A DNA stretch of 64,000 nucleotides from Atherix ibis (taxonomy: Eukaryota > Arthropoda > Insecta > Diptera > Athericidae). The stretch is from contig OY282606.1 in NCBI GenBank assembly GCA_958298945.1, forward strand, positions 91,271,696-91,335,695, in the 5' to 3' direction. Shown here one piece after another: positions 24,640-35,309 of the stretch. The notes under the pieces were generated by a model, which worked only from the letters and a program-made list of their open reading frames with translations, had not been told where the DNA came from and did not search any database. Position 1 is the stretch's first letter. Every line of letters begins with the position of its first letter. A program made the position numbers and the translations under genes.

Positions 24640-25782
24640 CGAGGTGTGTTCAAAAAGTATCGCGAATTTTGAACGCGAATTTCGTTATGTTAGTACTTAT
24701 GTCTCTCACTTATGCCGACAAGTTCGGTAATTTTGAATGTTCAGTTAAAATTCTGTATCAAATTTTGTTGACGCATTCCAAATGTTGACTGTGGCATATG
24801 GTGAAGCTACCTTGGACCGAAGCAACGTTGATCGGTGGTACAAAATGTTCTCAGAGGGCCGAGAAGATGTGAACGACGAAAAGCATGGCGGATGCCCGAT
24901 CACGTCAACAACAGACGAAAACATTGATGAAATGAAAAAAACAGTATTGGCCAATCGTCGAATCACCATTAGAGAAGTTGCTGAGGACTTAAACATATCG
25001 ATTGGCTCGTGCCATTCGATTTTTACCAATGATTTGGTCGTATAACGGGTCACCGCGAAATTCGTACCAAAATTGCTCAATTTCGACCAAAAACCGCATC
25101 GCCTTAGCATTGCTAAGGAGTTGTTGGACTCTGTCGGCGACGACCCAAATTTGCTCCAGAGGGTCATAACTGGTGACGAATCATGGGTTTATGCTTATCA
25201 CGAGCCGACACCGAAAAAAGCGCGCCAAGTTCGGTCGAATGTGAAGGTTTTGCTTATAGTTTTCTTCGATTGCAGGAGCGTGGTGCATGATGAGTTCTTG
25301 CCACTGGGTAGAACGGTCAATAAGGAATATTACCTGCAAGTTATGAGCAAGTTGAGCGAAGCAGTCCGCCAGAAACGCCCGGATTTGTGTAAGAACTAAA
25401 ATTGGCTTTTGCACCACGATAACGTCCCTGCTCACGCATCGTTGCGTGTGCACGAATTTTTGGCCACACTAATAATGCCGCAACCACTGTATTCCCCTGA
25501 TATGGCCCCCTGTGACTTTTTCTTGTTCCCGAAGAGCCCCATGAAAGGACGACGGTACACTACGATTGAGGAGATAAAGACAACATCGAAGAAGGAGCTG
25601 AACAAGATCACAAAAAATGATTTTTTGAAGTGCTTCGAGGATTGGTAAGAACATTTGCACAAGTGTATAATATTCGGTGGAGATTACTTTGAAGGGGCCA
25701 AAATATTGTAGATATTCATGAATAAATAAATAATTTTTGTTAAAAAAACACAAAATTCGCGATACTTTTTGAACAGACCTCG
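24640..25782 (+). mobile_element. Mariner element, copy 1 of the CGAGGT-end family
   Basis: A 32-bp terminal inverted repeat (24640-24671 and 25751-25782; core TTCAAAAAGTATCGCGAATTTT) has a single mismatch. It is flanked by TA at 24638-24639 and 25783-25784. At 1143 bp it is slightly shorter than a complete mariner. The second copy is at 33912-34793. Confidence 0.93.
24749..25711 (+). pseudogene. Mariner transposase broken by three nonsense codons, no frameshift
   Basis: One reading frame runs from about 24749 to TAG 25709-25711. It shows MLTVAYGEATLDRSNVDRWY (helix-turn-helix), NRRITIREVAEDLNISIGS (second HTH), GDESWVY (first catalytic Asp), WLLHHDNVPAHAS (second Asp) and MAPCDFFLFP (third Asp), ending CIIFGGDYFEG. 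In-frame stops fall at 25043-25045, 25397-25399 and 25646-25648. About 12 codons after GDESWVYAY are missing compared with the copy at 34.2 kb, and the N-terminus is truncated. All three Asp residues remain. The encoded DNA transposase would have mobilised this family, but this copy cannot make it. Confidence 0.9.
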
Positions 25783-25950
25783 TACATGTTTTTAATGATT
25801 CTGTATTTAATTTGCTATATACCATATTTTGACCGAAATATGTTTTTTGTAATCTCTTCTGCCCATTTTGTTCAAGTCTAAATATATTGTATTATTATGA
25901 TATACTTTTTTTTTAGGTTGAGAGGCTACATACACGTAGATTAAAGACTA

Positions 25951-27212
25951 ACAGTTCGGCTGAAAAGTTTAGAACGTAACACAGTAGAAATATTTTTTTT
26001 TCCAAAATTCATTTTTATTATTCAACATAGTTGCCTTCGAGGGCGATACAGCGATTATAGCGATCTTCCAACTTTTCGATACCATTTTTATAATACTCTT
26101 TCGGTTTTGCCTCAAAATAGGCCTCAGTTTCATCATCGGTCTTAAATTTCTTGCCAGCGAGCATTCTCTTGAGGTCTCCAAACAGGAAAAAGTCGCTGGG
26201 GGCAGATCTGGAGAATACGGTGGATGGGGCAGCAATTCGTAGCCCAATTCATTGAGTTTGAACATCGTTTACATCGACTTGTGACACGGTGCATTGTCTT
26301 GGTGGAACAACACTTTTTTCTTCTTCAAATGAGGCCGTTTCTTAGCGATTTCTTTCTTCAAACGATCCAATAATGCTATATAATAGTCGCTGTTCATCGT
26401 CTGTCCCTTCTGGAGATAGTCAATGAATATTATACCATGCGCATCCCAAAATACAGACGCCATCACCTTGCCAGCCGACTGTTGCGTCTTTCCACGCTTT
26501 GGATTCGGTTCGTCGCTCGCTCTCCAGTCTGCCGACTGCCGATTGGACTATGGAGTGTAGTGACGGAGCCATGTTTCATCCATTGTCACATATCAACGCA
26601 AAAATTCGGGTTTATTGCGCTTGAACAGCTCCAAACACTGCTCAGAATCATTAACACGTTGTTGTTTTTGGTCCACAGTGAGCTCACGCGGCACCCACTT
26701 TGCACACAGCTTTCGCATGCCCAAATATTCATGCACGATATGTCCAACACGCTCTTTCGATATCTTCAGAGTCTCAGCTATCTCGCTCAACTTCACTTTA
26801 CGGTCATTTAAAATTATTTTGTGGATTTTTTTGATGTTTTCTGCCGTCACCACCTCTTTTGGGGGTCCACTGCGTTCTGCATCAACTGTGCTCGTACGAC
26901 CAGTTCGAAATTGACGAAACCAATATTTCCCAGTTGAAATAGCTGGAGCAGAGTCCAGGTAACGTTTGTCAAACCATGCTTTGGTTTCCACTGTATTTTT
27001 TTTCATCAAAAAGCAATGCTTTATCAATACACGAAATTCGTCTTTATCCATTTTTTTTCAATAACAAAAGTTGCTCCACTCAAAATGCTATATCTCACGA
27101 ACCAATCGACCGATTGCTGTCAAATTTTGACAGGAATCATTTGAAGCATGGTGCTTTGTGATAATTAAGTATCATCTAGACGTCAACGTTCTAGACTTTT
27201 CAGCCGAACTGT
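25951..27212 (-). mobile_element. Irritans-subfamily mariner (Himar-like), nearly full length
   Basis: The 27-bp inverted ends are 25951-25977 (ACAGTTCGGCTGAAAAGTTT...) and 27186-27212, with one mismatch. They resemble the ACAGGTTGGCTGATAAGT ends of irritans-type mariners. The left flank keeps TA at 25949-25950; the right flank reads CA, probably a mutated TA. Total 1262 bp. Confidence 0.92.
26018..27051 (-). pseudogene. Himar-like transposase, nearly complete but disrupted
   Basis: It starts at ATG 27049-27051 with MDKDEFRVLIKHCFLMKKNT and runs through IHKIILNDRKVKLSEIAETL and MRKLCAKWVPRELT, all typical of irritans mariners. The catalytic blocks YVTMDETW, VLFHQDNAPCHKS and SDFFLFGDLKRML are all recognisable with their Asp residues. 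It ends TAA at 26018-26020. Damage is limited to three in-frame nonsense codons (before YVTMDETW, in the following HYTP segment, and after HQDNAPCHKSM) and one 1-nt frameshift just before the SDFFLF block. The length equals about 345 codons, close to the 348 of Himar1. It is non-autonomous as it stands, but its ends could be substrates for a related enzyme. Confidence 0.93.
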
Positions 27213-27219
27213 CATTTAT

Positions 27220-28550
27220 TTGTCATTTTTGCTAATATTTGTATAATATAATTATAAATTTTTTAAATCTTAGAATTAGTGGCAAATCAAATATTAGGTT
27301 TTTAGAAGATGAAATTTTCCAAATATTTTTGTAAAAATGTTTAGATGCACTTGTATAAATCTCTTTCTTATTGAATCGATCTTTACATAAAATAAAAAAA
27401 TAAAAAAAAGTTAACGAGCTGATAATATTACGAATTATTTCAAAATAATATTATATACTTTTTCAGTTTTGATTGGAATTTTTCGACTCTGTCAATTAAA
27501 ATACAATCTAAATGATAGTGTATATATTTTGGTAGTTTTGTTTGAGAATTACTTGAACAGATTAAGGCTTGGATTAGTTTGGCATGTCGCATGATTATTC
27601 ATAAATATAAATAATTAAACCGGATCCGAATGATAGATCATGAATTCATGGATAATCTCACGTTAGAAGAGTTTGCTGTTTCCTATTCAGATTGAAATTC
27701 TTGATAAAATAATCGATTTATTTATGTACGAGTTTTTGAATCGTTACAACAATACTTTGTTGTTATTTTGCTATTTATAAAAATTACTCTATATTTTATA
27801 ATTAAGGTAAATGAAATTTTATCACAGATCGTTCAATGTTAATATGAACAGTTTTCTTAATATATGGTATTAAAATTCTAATAAATTTTCTGAATATTCC
27901 AATACATTTAATAGCGGTATTCTAAATTTGCAATATTTTTATAAAAAAAAGAAGCTTGTTTTATTTAACTTTAGTGATAAAATTTTGTGAACTTAGATAT
28001 TCTTTGTATTATCATCTGTTTGAAAAAATTAGAAATTTTTACAATAATACCTATTATAAGTGGAGTTCTTAAATTTTACAAAAATTATTATTTATGTTGG
28101 TTAAATCTTTATATTATTGTCTGTATTTCAACGAATTACTAGAGAAGAGTTAATATATACATATGTAGACATACCACCTTGATCATATAGTAGATGATAA
28201 ATTTTATTTAATTTACGACTTTAATATTTATAATATAAAGTATAAAGCTATTTATATATATACAAAGAGAGAGTACATGATGAATATTTAAAAAAGTGCC
28301 GAAATAACTTGTGTAATTACAGTGTTCGCCTATAAATTTAAAATTAAGTTTAATAAAATGGCAGGCCGGGGTAACATGAAATATTAATGTTTACTTGAAT
28401 TGAAATAATTAAAATAATTAAATGAATATCAAAACGTCAGTCATAATACAAAGTATATAAAATAAGAACAGAAGCGACCAACTAGAGAATTTACCAATAA
28501 AAATTTCATGAACCGTTTCCACGATCAAAAATATATTTCAACATGTTGAA
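27220..28550. other. AT-rich spacer, no gene seen
   Basis: No ORF or repeat ends could be supported. The sequence is dominated by A/T runs. Confidence 0.5.
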
Positions 28551-28639
28551 ATTCGTTTTTGGGCGTATAAACTGCTTGTGCATCGCGATTAATTTTTCTT
28601 GCAGATGTTCATTAAAGCTATTACACTGTGTGAGATTGC

Positions 28640-28795
28640 TCGTGTAATACACAAATTTTGTTTGCAGCGAACAGGCACAATCTTATGGACGCGCAAAATA
28701 CGAACGTACTCGCGATTATGTTACACTCTCAGACGAGCAAAAAAAAGGGAAGTTTCACCATCAAATCGTGCATTGCACGTTTGGTATAATCTGAG
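28640..28795 (+). pseudogene. Unidentified coding-like fragment
   Basis: After an acceptor-like ttttgtttgcag at about 28671, the frame beginning GAACAGGCACAATCT reads SYGRAKYERTRDYVTLSDEQ then KKGKFHHQIVHCTFGII and a stop, about 40 codons. The composition and less A/T-biased codons look protein-coding, unlike the surroundings. I do not recognise the protein. It may be a terminal exon or a pseudogene piece. No upstream exon was found. Confidence 0.3.
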
Positions 28796-28859
28796 CTTTA
28801 GAATAAATTTTCAAAAAGTGCACCAGATATATAAATTTTCTAAACGTGTTTTTTAAAAA

Positions 28860-31270
28860 TAATTTTTATAAAAATAAATTATTATTTTCATGATTAAAAT
28901 TCTACTTCAATTATAACACATTTTCAAATAATTTCTATTATAGTTATATGTTATATACAAAATAAAATAATTTGTTTAATCATAATTTAATTCTCATTTG
29001 CATATAAGTTGTTATAAATTCCTTGCATGTATCTTTTAACATATATAAGATATTTCTTAGATATGGAATATCTATGTATGGTATACAGTAAGTATTGTAA
29101 ATAAACTTTATTGCAACAATAGTCAAGGTTATAGTATCTTAAGAATACTTCTTAACGACGAACTCTTTATGATACCGTCTGTCACTCACCTCAGTAATTG
29201 ACCGTATTGTTATTGTGTTTGAACAAAATTAGGGCCGACGAGCCGAACTGTTTATCATTTCGATAATATTTTGACTATGAAAACAGCATATTTTCTTTTC
29301 AAATAGGGTTAAATGGGGCGGTTGGCTGGCTAGTTTCCAATAATTTTCTTTCATGAAATTCATAGCTGTCTGTAGTTGATTGCATTGCAAATTGTTGAAA
29401 TAAGGTTATTGACTACGGTTTTGATTCTAATTGGATATTTTTATAAGCAGTTTTTGCGAATTCCACCAATTCATACTGGCATTCAATTGAAACTGGCTTC
29501 TAGTATTTGTTATAGACAAACCAAATTCGGATCACTTAAAACGAATTCTCCTCGTTTAGAATGCACCATTTACGCAGCACGGTATAATTGATTATTTTTA
29601 ACTTTATATTCTATTTGATGGCAATTAATTGTAATAACAATCAATATTAGACGATTTTTATGCTATAAAATTGCCTGGTCATTAGAAATGATTGCAACTT
29701 CGATAGTGATTTTAAACACAGTTACGGATATAAGTACCTCAGTTTTCTCTACCTTGATTACACATGATTTAACGCCTTTTTTTGTATTATTTCAATTCAA
29801 TGATCATTAATTATCGATTTAAGTGAGAAGTTTTTTTTTATTATCCAAAATAAGTTATCGACGAATACGTATTCGTATTTGGATAGAGTCTTCTAGGCTA
29901 TCTGAATCTTATTCGTCATGCTTGAAAAAAGACCTGCATACCTACAGATATATATTAAGTGACAATGTGATACGATTTTAAGTTTTAATTTTCAATTATG
30001 TCCACGGAACCTACTATAGTATGTTAGAGTGACACTTAGTACTTGGTACTGGTTTTTTGTTAATTTCGATGGCAATACGTTTTTTCGTTGATTGTACAGA
30101 GCAGTGAACATAGTAATCACTGGATCAGTCTCTCGATGGCTACAACTTCCGAGTATGTGTTCAGATCTGCACAGCTCACCTTGGATGGACGATTATTGAT
30201 CATTGCTGGTTACCACACCTTTATTGTTCAGTCGATTAAATTTGTTTCAGTAAATGATGGTCAAAGTTATCGTCATACGATTTGACCTTGATATTGTTAT
30301 GATATTCTGGTGACCATCAACTATATTGTGACCATCAGCAATCAGACTATGTCCAGCTATTTACGTGGGTTAATGTAAGTTGATTGGATACCTTACCCTT
30401 ACGTTGGGCCGAATGGTTACATGTACGATAAAGTTATCTTTATATGCCCTCAAACTAGAAATCTTTTTGGATTCACGGTACACAAAAGGTTGGTCTCTTA
30501 ATTCCATGGATTATTATGTGGTGCACGGTATGTAGCCGGATTACATGCTGTTTTTCTCGACAGTATGCTGTGCTTCTTTCGGACTTTCTGATTCAAGGCC
30601 GTCTAATTTACGGTAATGGTAATATTAATTGGACAGATAAAAAAAAACCGATAATACAAAACAGAAAAACGAATTACTATGTTTGCAGAGCACACAATTA
30701 CAGCGATTAGTTATATTTGTCTAAGAAATAATGCTAATTTTCTTCCTTTTTTGCTACTCTTTTCAATATTAAATAGAAACTTCCGACTATTTTGAATAAT
30801 GGTTCAATGATTTTGAAGATGCTATTTCACAATAAAAATTATTATTCAAACCTTACAAAATATACAGTAAAAATGTGATTAACTAGTACGAACAATTTTG
30901 TTATTTTATAGATGAATTAGATAAAATAATTTCTATATGCTACCTATTTGCATTTATTTGGTCTTGAACGCTAATATGTAAACAAACAAAAAACTGAAAG
31001 AAGACATCTAGTGTCCTGGAATTAGATGTTATTAGCAATATCACAAAGAATATTCTTAAATGTATCGCATAAATAGATTAGATACTTATTTAGTTATTTA
31101 ATGATAAAATAATAACCTGATCTGAATATAAATTATAGTATTTGTTGTGAATGGTATTATACCAAATATTTATCTTATGTCATTTTAAGTTTATTTCATT
31201 TCTGTATAAAAAATAGTAATAGCTTTAAAATTTTTTGGTACTATTTTTAATTAATGTAGAAAACAACAAA
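28860..31270. other. Spacer with scattered less AT-rich blocks, no gene recognised
   Basis: The blocks at 29370-29600 and 30060-30720 are less AT-rich and contain ORFs of 64-71 codons with no recognisable domain. A perfect 14-bp palindrome cgaatacgtattcg lies at 29862-29875. Confidence 0.4.
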
Positions 31271-31289
31271 ATTTTTTTCAGCACTCAGG

Positions 31290-31840
31290 CTCTTTTCTAG
31301 CTGGTTAGCTACGTCAATGAGCAAAATTGCTTTATAAGTAGCTCTGAAAAGCTACAAAACCAATTTTTTTATCTTATATTTAACTGGAATATACGAGTAT
31401 ATGATTTTAATAAAATGGTATCACAAACTACACAATATAGTAAATTTAGGCTTTATAGTACGAAAAGTTCCCAGAACGTTAAGTTTTCAGTTTTGGTGAT
31501 GTCAATTGGGCTTCAAAATTGTGTGATTTGATACCGCTTGACTTTTTATTATAATTATATCTAAACTTCAGAATATTTAAAAATTAAACAACTAATGGTC
31601 AAGAAATCATGGAATAACAGCCCGAAACGTATGAAAAAGTCATCGAAAATTACCCTTAAAAGGATCGAGATTTGCAAGATATTTTGTAATAAATAATTAA
31701 ATAATTTGTATTGAACGTATAATGGTAAAACTAAAACCAAATGTGTTATTAATTTTTTAACTAATATTTTAATTTTAGATATATTTTATTTAACTTTTTT
31801 TCCAACTTACAAATTGGATAAACTTCTATATTTTCTAGTG
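31290..31840 (+). pseudogene. DDE transposase remnant (WCAFWSEG family), copy 1
   Basis: Plus-strand reading gives FGDVNWASKLCDLIPLDFLL, matching the third-Asp block FGDVNWPPRSCDLTPLDFFLW, and then QPETYEKVIENYP, the C-terminal MCENVIENYLKRI block. An upstream GSFLAG-like trace marks the first-Asp block, and the central part is deleted. The 3' end carries AAATTGGATAAACTTCTAT, a terminus also seen in other copies. Confidence 0.65.
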
Positions 31841-31855
31841 CAAAATTTTTTCAAA

Positions 31856-31975
31856 TGGCACAGTTGTTAGCGTACTGAACTACCATCCAAGCAGTCGTGG
31901 GTTCGAATCCCATTGAGGCATGATTCTACGCTAATTCCCAAAAACCACTTTTCCTTCCATTCTACGTTAATTTTT
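31856..31975 (+). repeat. tRNA-like Pol III element, possibly a SINE
   Basis: An A-box-like TGGCACAGTTG (31856-31866) and a perfect B box GGTTCGAATCC (31900-31910) are spaced as in tRNA genes, with a T-stem GTGGG/CCCAT around the B box. A T-run terminator lies near 31971. The acceptor and anticodon stems do not pair properly, so this is not a working tRNA but a tRNA-derived repeat or pseudogene. It abuts the end of a transposon remnant. Confidence 0.55.
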
Positions 31976-31979
31976 TTTA

Positions 31980-33545
31980 TCCCATTATTCCTTTTTTTTT
32001 ATCCAAACACCAGAATATATATTGTATTTCAATACTATTATTACTTAAACTGATAGCAAATAAACGAACAAATCAATTTTCCAATTGAAAATTTAACTAT
32101 AAATTTTTTTAATGTTTGTACTAGAAATAATTTATTAAAATATCGTCATTATAATTTAGGAAAAAATATCAAAATCTTGGTTGAAAGGACATATATTTAA
32201 GTGGATGCGGCAAACTTGTTATATTATAAATAAGTGGTTAAATTATTATTTTTCGTCTAAACTGAAAATCAAAAAAAATTTTCCAAATTCTATTTAAAGT
32301 ATATTAAATTATATATTAGCATCCTAATAATGCCACAATGAAGGAGATTTCCTTATCGACATTGAAACAACAAAATTTTACTAATATTACTCATTTGAAA
32401 TTTATAGAAAATATCAAAAATAAATATTTTAAAGTTTTATAGTAAAAACAAGATACTCAAAGTAAATTTACCATATTAATTAAGTATAGTTATATTGTAG
32501 ATAAAGTACGAGTATCTAATTTGTAACTACGATGTCATATTTATATCTCTGTCCTGTAGCGACACATACGTCACGATCATAAATAGCAGTTATCCTTTCC
32601 AAAAATTATGAATAATTTATTTTATCTAATTTATATTATTTGACTTTAGTTTATATGATTGGATATTAGTTAAATAGGCAAAAAAAATCAGCTTACGTGT
32701 CAGTCATATTTAATAAGAGAAATATTTTCGAAATTTATCTAACTTGAATTTTTTCGGCTATCAATCAAAATTTTTTGAATAATATTACTTTTACTATTAA
32801 AATTAATATTATTAAAGTTTTTAAGTTTACCTTTAATTCTGGCTGTTGTTTAGATTTTTTTTGTAGAAATTATAAATAATCGAAGCAGAAGTTTCATTAT
32901 TTCATTAATAAACTCTTCAACAAAAAGAAAATGCATAGCACTGTAATTGGTTTCTATCAATATTATGAAATTATCTGAAGACAGATTATTAATAAATTCA
33001 ATTAATAGTTAATTGAAGATACAATTAAAATAATATAAAATTATAAATAGATGATGAATTAAATATAGCATTTGGATTGAATGCAGTATAGACAATTATT
33101 ATTGTAGACAATAAATATCGCCGCAAGGATATTCTGCTTATATTTCATTTATGCATAAGATATCAAAATAGATATTTAACTTGAATGAAATGGTAACTAA
33201 AGCATATTTACGTGTAAATCGTCCAAAAATAAACTAATTGATGCTATTAGTCACGTTTACTAATTCATGATTATTAAACTGACACATTCGTATTTCTCTT
33301 TGCATTTATTTATATTATAACACAAATCATCCAATTAATTAAATTATTTAAAAATATATTTTAATCTGTAAATACAATAATATAATATTATTTTATATTT
33401 AAATAGTTACCTACAAGCCTTTACCTTAAAAACGAAATACACTTTTTTTTAAAATATTTTATTACATTACATTTTTTAGGAATTATAACAAATTTAATAA
33501 TTTTATGCAGCTACTGACAAAACAATAATAAAAAATCTTGACTCT
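31980..33545. other. AT-rich spacer, nothing recognised
   Basis: Only a TACGAGTA octamer at 32507-32514 stands out. Confidence 0.5.
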
Positions 33546-33891
33546 TATTTTTAATGCATGTAGAAATATATATTGGGATAAACAGGTAAAGGTAGATATC
33601 TAGGATTATCGCTATCAAATGATGGTTCGAAGTTAACTCTTTTTTTATAAGATTTAATCAACGGCATGACATCCGGGAGTCCAGTACAAGCTTGTTGAAT
33701 CAAGGTGCTTTAGACGTTCCAGCTTCGTGCCGCGGTCTTAAAATTCGGCACATTTACCAAGTTTTTGGTGTCCTGGCCTTCCTTATTTTCTGGGACTATA
33801 AATAAAACAACGGCGCTGTCTTCCTCATCCATTCTATGTAAGTGTCCAGCACCCGCAGGCTATTAAGGTTAATTTCATCCACAACCAGGCG

Positions 33892-33955
33892 ATATCGCTC
33901 ATCGTTAAATACGAGTTCTGTTCAAAAAGTCCTCGTATTTAACGATGAGCGATAT
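33892..33955. repeat. Perfect 24-bp inverted duplication at a mariner end
   Basis: The arms 33892-33915 and 33932-33955 are perfect reverse complements separated by 16 nt. The left arm consists of host flank plus the TA and the first four bases of the mariner (CGAG). The right arm lies inside the element and replaces the inner part of its terminal repeat. Confidence 0.93.
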
Positions 33956-34793
33956 TTGAATTTCCGAGGGTTACGTATATTCGATTTTCGATTTTTTGTG
34001 GCGTTATGTTGGTACTCATATCTCTCACTTATGGCGACAAGTTCGGCCACTTTGAATGTTCAGTTAATTTTTGACAGCTGCTTTGGTTGCACGTGTTTTG
34101 GCTCGTCTTCGATTTTTGCTCAATTTCGGCCGAAAACAGCATTGCTAAGGAGCTGTTGGAATCTGTCCGCAATGACCCAAATTTGCTCCAGAGGGTCATA
34201 ACTGGTGTCGAATCATGGGTTTATGGTTATGACGTGGAAACCAAAGCTCAATCATCCCAATGGAAGCTACCGCACGAGCCAAGACCGAAAAAAGCGCGCC
34301 CAGTTCAGTCGAATGTGAAGGTTTTGATTACAGTTTTCTTCGATTGCAGGTGCGTGGTGCATGATGAGTTCTTGCCACAAGGTAGAACGGTCAATAAGGA
34401 ATATTACCTGCAAGTTATGAGCAAGCTGCACGAATCAATCCGCCACAAACGCCCGGATTTGTGGAAGAACAAATATTGGCTTTTGCTATTTTTGGCCAAA
34501 AATAACACACTTATAATGCCGCAACCACTGTATTGCCCAGTTATAGCCCCTGTGACTTTTTCTTGTTCCCGAAACTGAAGAGCCCCATGAAAGGATGACA
34601 GTACGCTACGATTGAGCTGAACAATATCACAAAAAATGATTTTTTGAAGTGCTTCGAGAATTCGAAAAAACGTTGGCACAAGTGTATAATATCTGGTGGG
34701 GATTACATTGAAGGGGACAAAATAGATATTTATTAATAAATAAATAATTTTTGAAAAAACACAAAATTCGCGATACTTTTTGAACAGATCTCG
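33912..34793 (+). mobile_element. Mariner element, copy 2 of the CGAGGT-end family
   Basis: The ends CGAGTTCTGTTCAAAAAGT (33912-33930) and, on the minus strand, CGAGATCTGTTCAAAAAGTA (from 34793) match the copy at 24640-25782. It is flanked by TA at 33910-33911 and 34794-34795. The length of 882 bp reflects internal deletions, and the inner left terminal repeat is overwritten by an inverted copy of the flank. Confidence 0.9.
34056..34737 (+). pseudogene. Mariner transposase, deleted and mutated
   Basis: The N-terminal helix-turn-helix half is gone. The readable part is IAKELLESVRNDPNLLQRVI, then TGVESWVYGYDVETKAQ, where the first catalytic Asp is Val, then TVFFDCRCVVHDEFLPQGRT and a C-terminus ending GGDYIEGDKIDI. 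The second-Asp block (HHDNAPAH) is deleted between KYWLL and FLAKNN, and the third-Asp block is frameshifted. Confidence 0.88.
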
Positions 34794-34984
34794 TAGACTA
34801 CGGAATCGTCCATTCTTATATAGGGTGTCCAAAAATTATTTGAAGGTCCGCCTCTCGAATGCGAAGAAGAGTTCACAATGGTTTTTGCTGAGAACCAAAT
34901 AACCAAAAATACATTAGAGCAGTATCAAGACTACTGTGTTGTACAGTAGTATTTTTGACGTTATGGTTAGAACTTTTGAGCGAA

Positions 34985-35300
34985 AAAATTTAGACTGACT
35001 AAAGTAGGCTCTGTAATCTGATAGCAGCTATGCATAGATATCTTCTTCCATATTGTTATCGCCTGTGAGCCCAAATAGGAAAATGAATTAACTCTTCCAA
35101 AAATATAATGTAGCCTAGTTCTAATTGGTCTTGTCTTTAAAAGCATTTATGTCTAGCCCAAGATTTTAGCCACCTGCGTAATCTGGATGAAGACATTTCG
35201 TAGAGCACTTTCTGATCGACACATAATATCGATGCCGTCGCCATGTGCTAAAAGCTAGGTAAACTTAATGAGAATGGTTCTCACGTCTGAGAACTAACGA
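34985..35300 (-). pseudogene. LINE reverse transcriptase fragment (RTE-like)
   Basis: Minus-strand reading gives HGDGIDIMCRSESALRNVFI then QITQVAKILG and, after a shift, GLDINAFKDKTN. This follows the RT segment usually written YADDIDII-R----...AK-LGL-IN--KTKY. The catalytic YADD reads HGDG. A later SYLGS-like trace fits the next block. It is short and disrupted, with no ends seen. Confidence 0.55.
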
Positions 35301-35309
35301 AAGTGCTTC

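Larger units (their letters stand above)
33551..34840 (-). pseudogene. Unidentified gene fragment split by a mariner
   Basis: Minus-strand reading from about 34831 gives LYKNGRFRSL up to the mariner at 34793. On the far side it resumes in the joined frame (one TA removed) with FNDERYRLVVDEINLNSLRV then LDTYIEWMRKTAPLF. After a frameshift at about 33795 it continues IVPENKEGQDTKNLV, PNFKTAARSWNV, a TAA, then STLIQQACTGLPDVMPLIKS and EPSFDSDNPRYLPLPVYPN, stopping at TAA 33551-33553. Codon use and amino-acid content look like a real cellular protein. I cannot name it. The nonsense codon, frameshift and insertion show it is dead. Confidence 0.55.

Noticed and set aside
29376..29591. 71-codon ORF
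   Set aside because: No domain, no good start context and no splice or promoter support. Its composition is only slightly less AT-rich than the flanks.
30060..30720. Possible genes in a less AT-rich block
   Set aside because: Open frames of 64-65 codons on the plus strand are not recognisable, and other frames are full of stops.
31856..31925. Functional tRNA gene
   Set aside because: The B box is perfect, but the acceptor and anticodon stems do not pair, so a cloverleaf cannot form.
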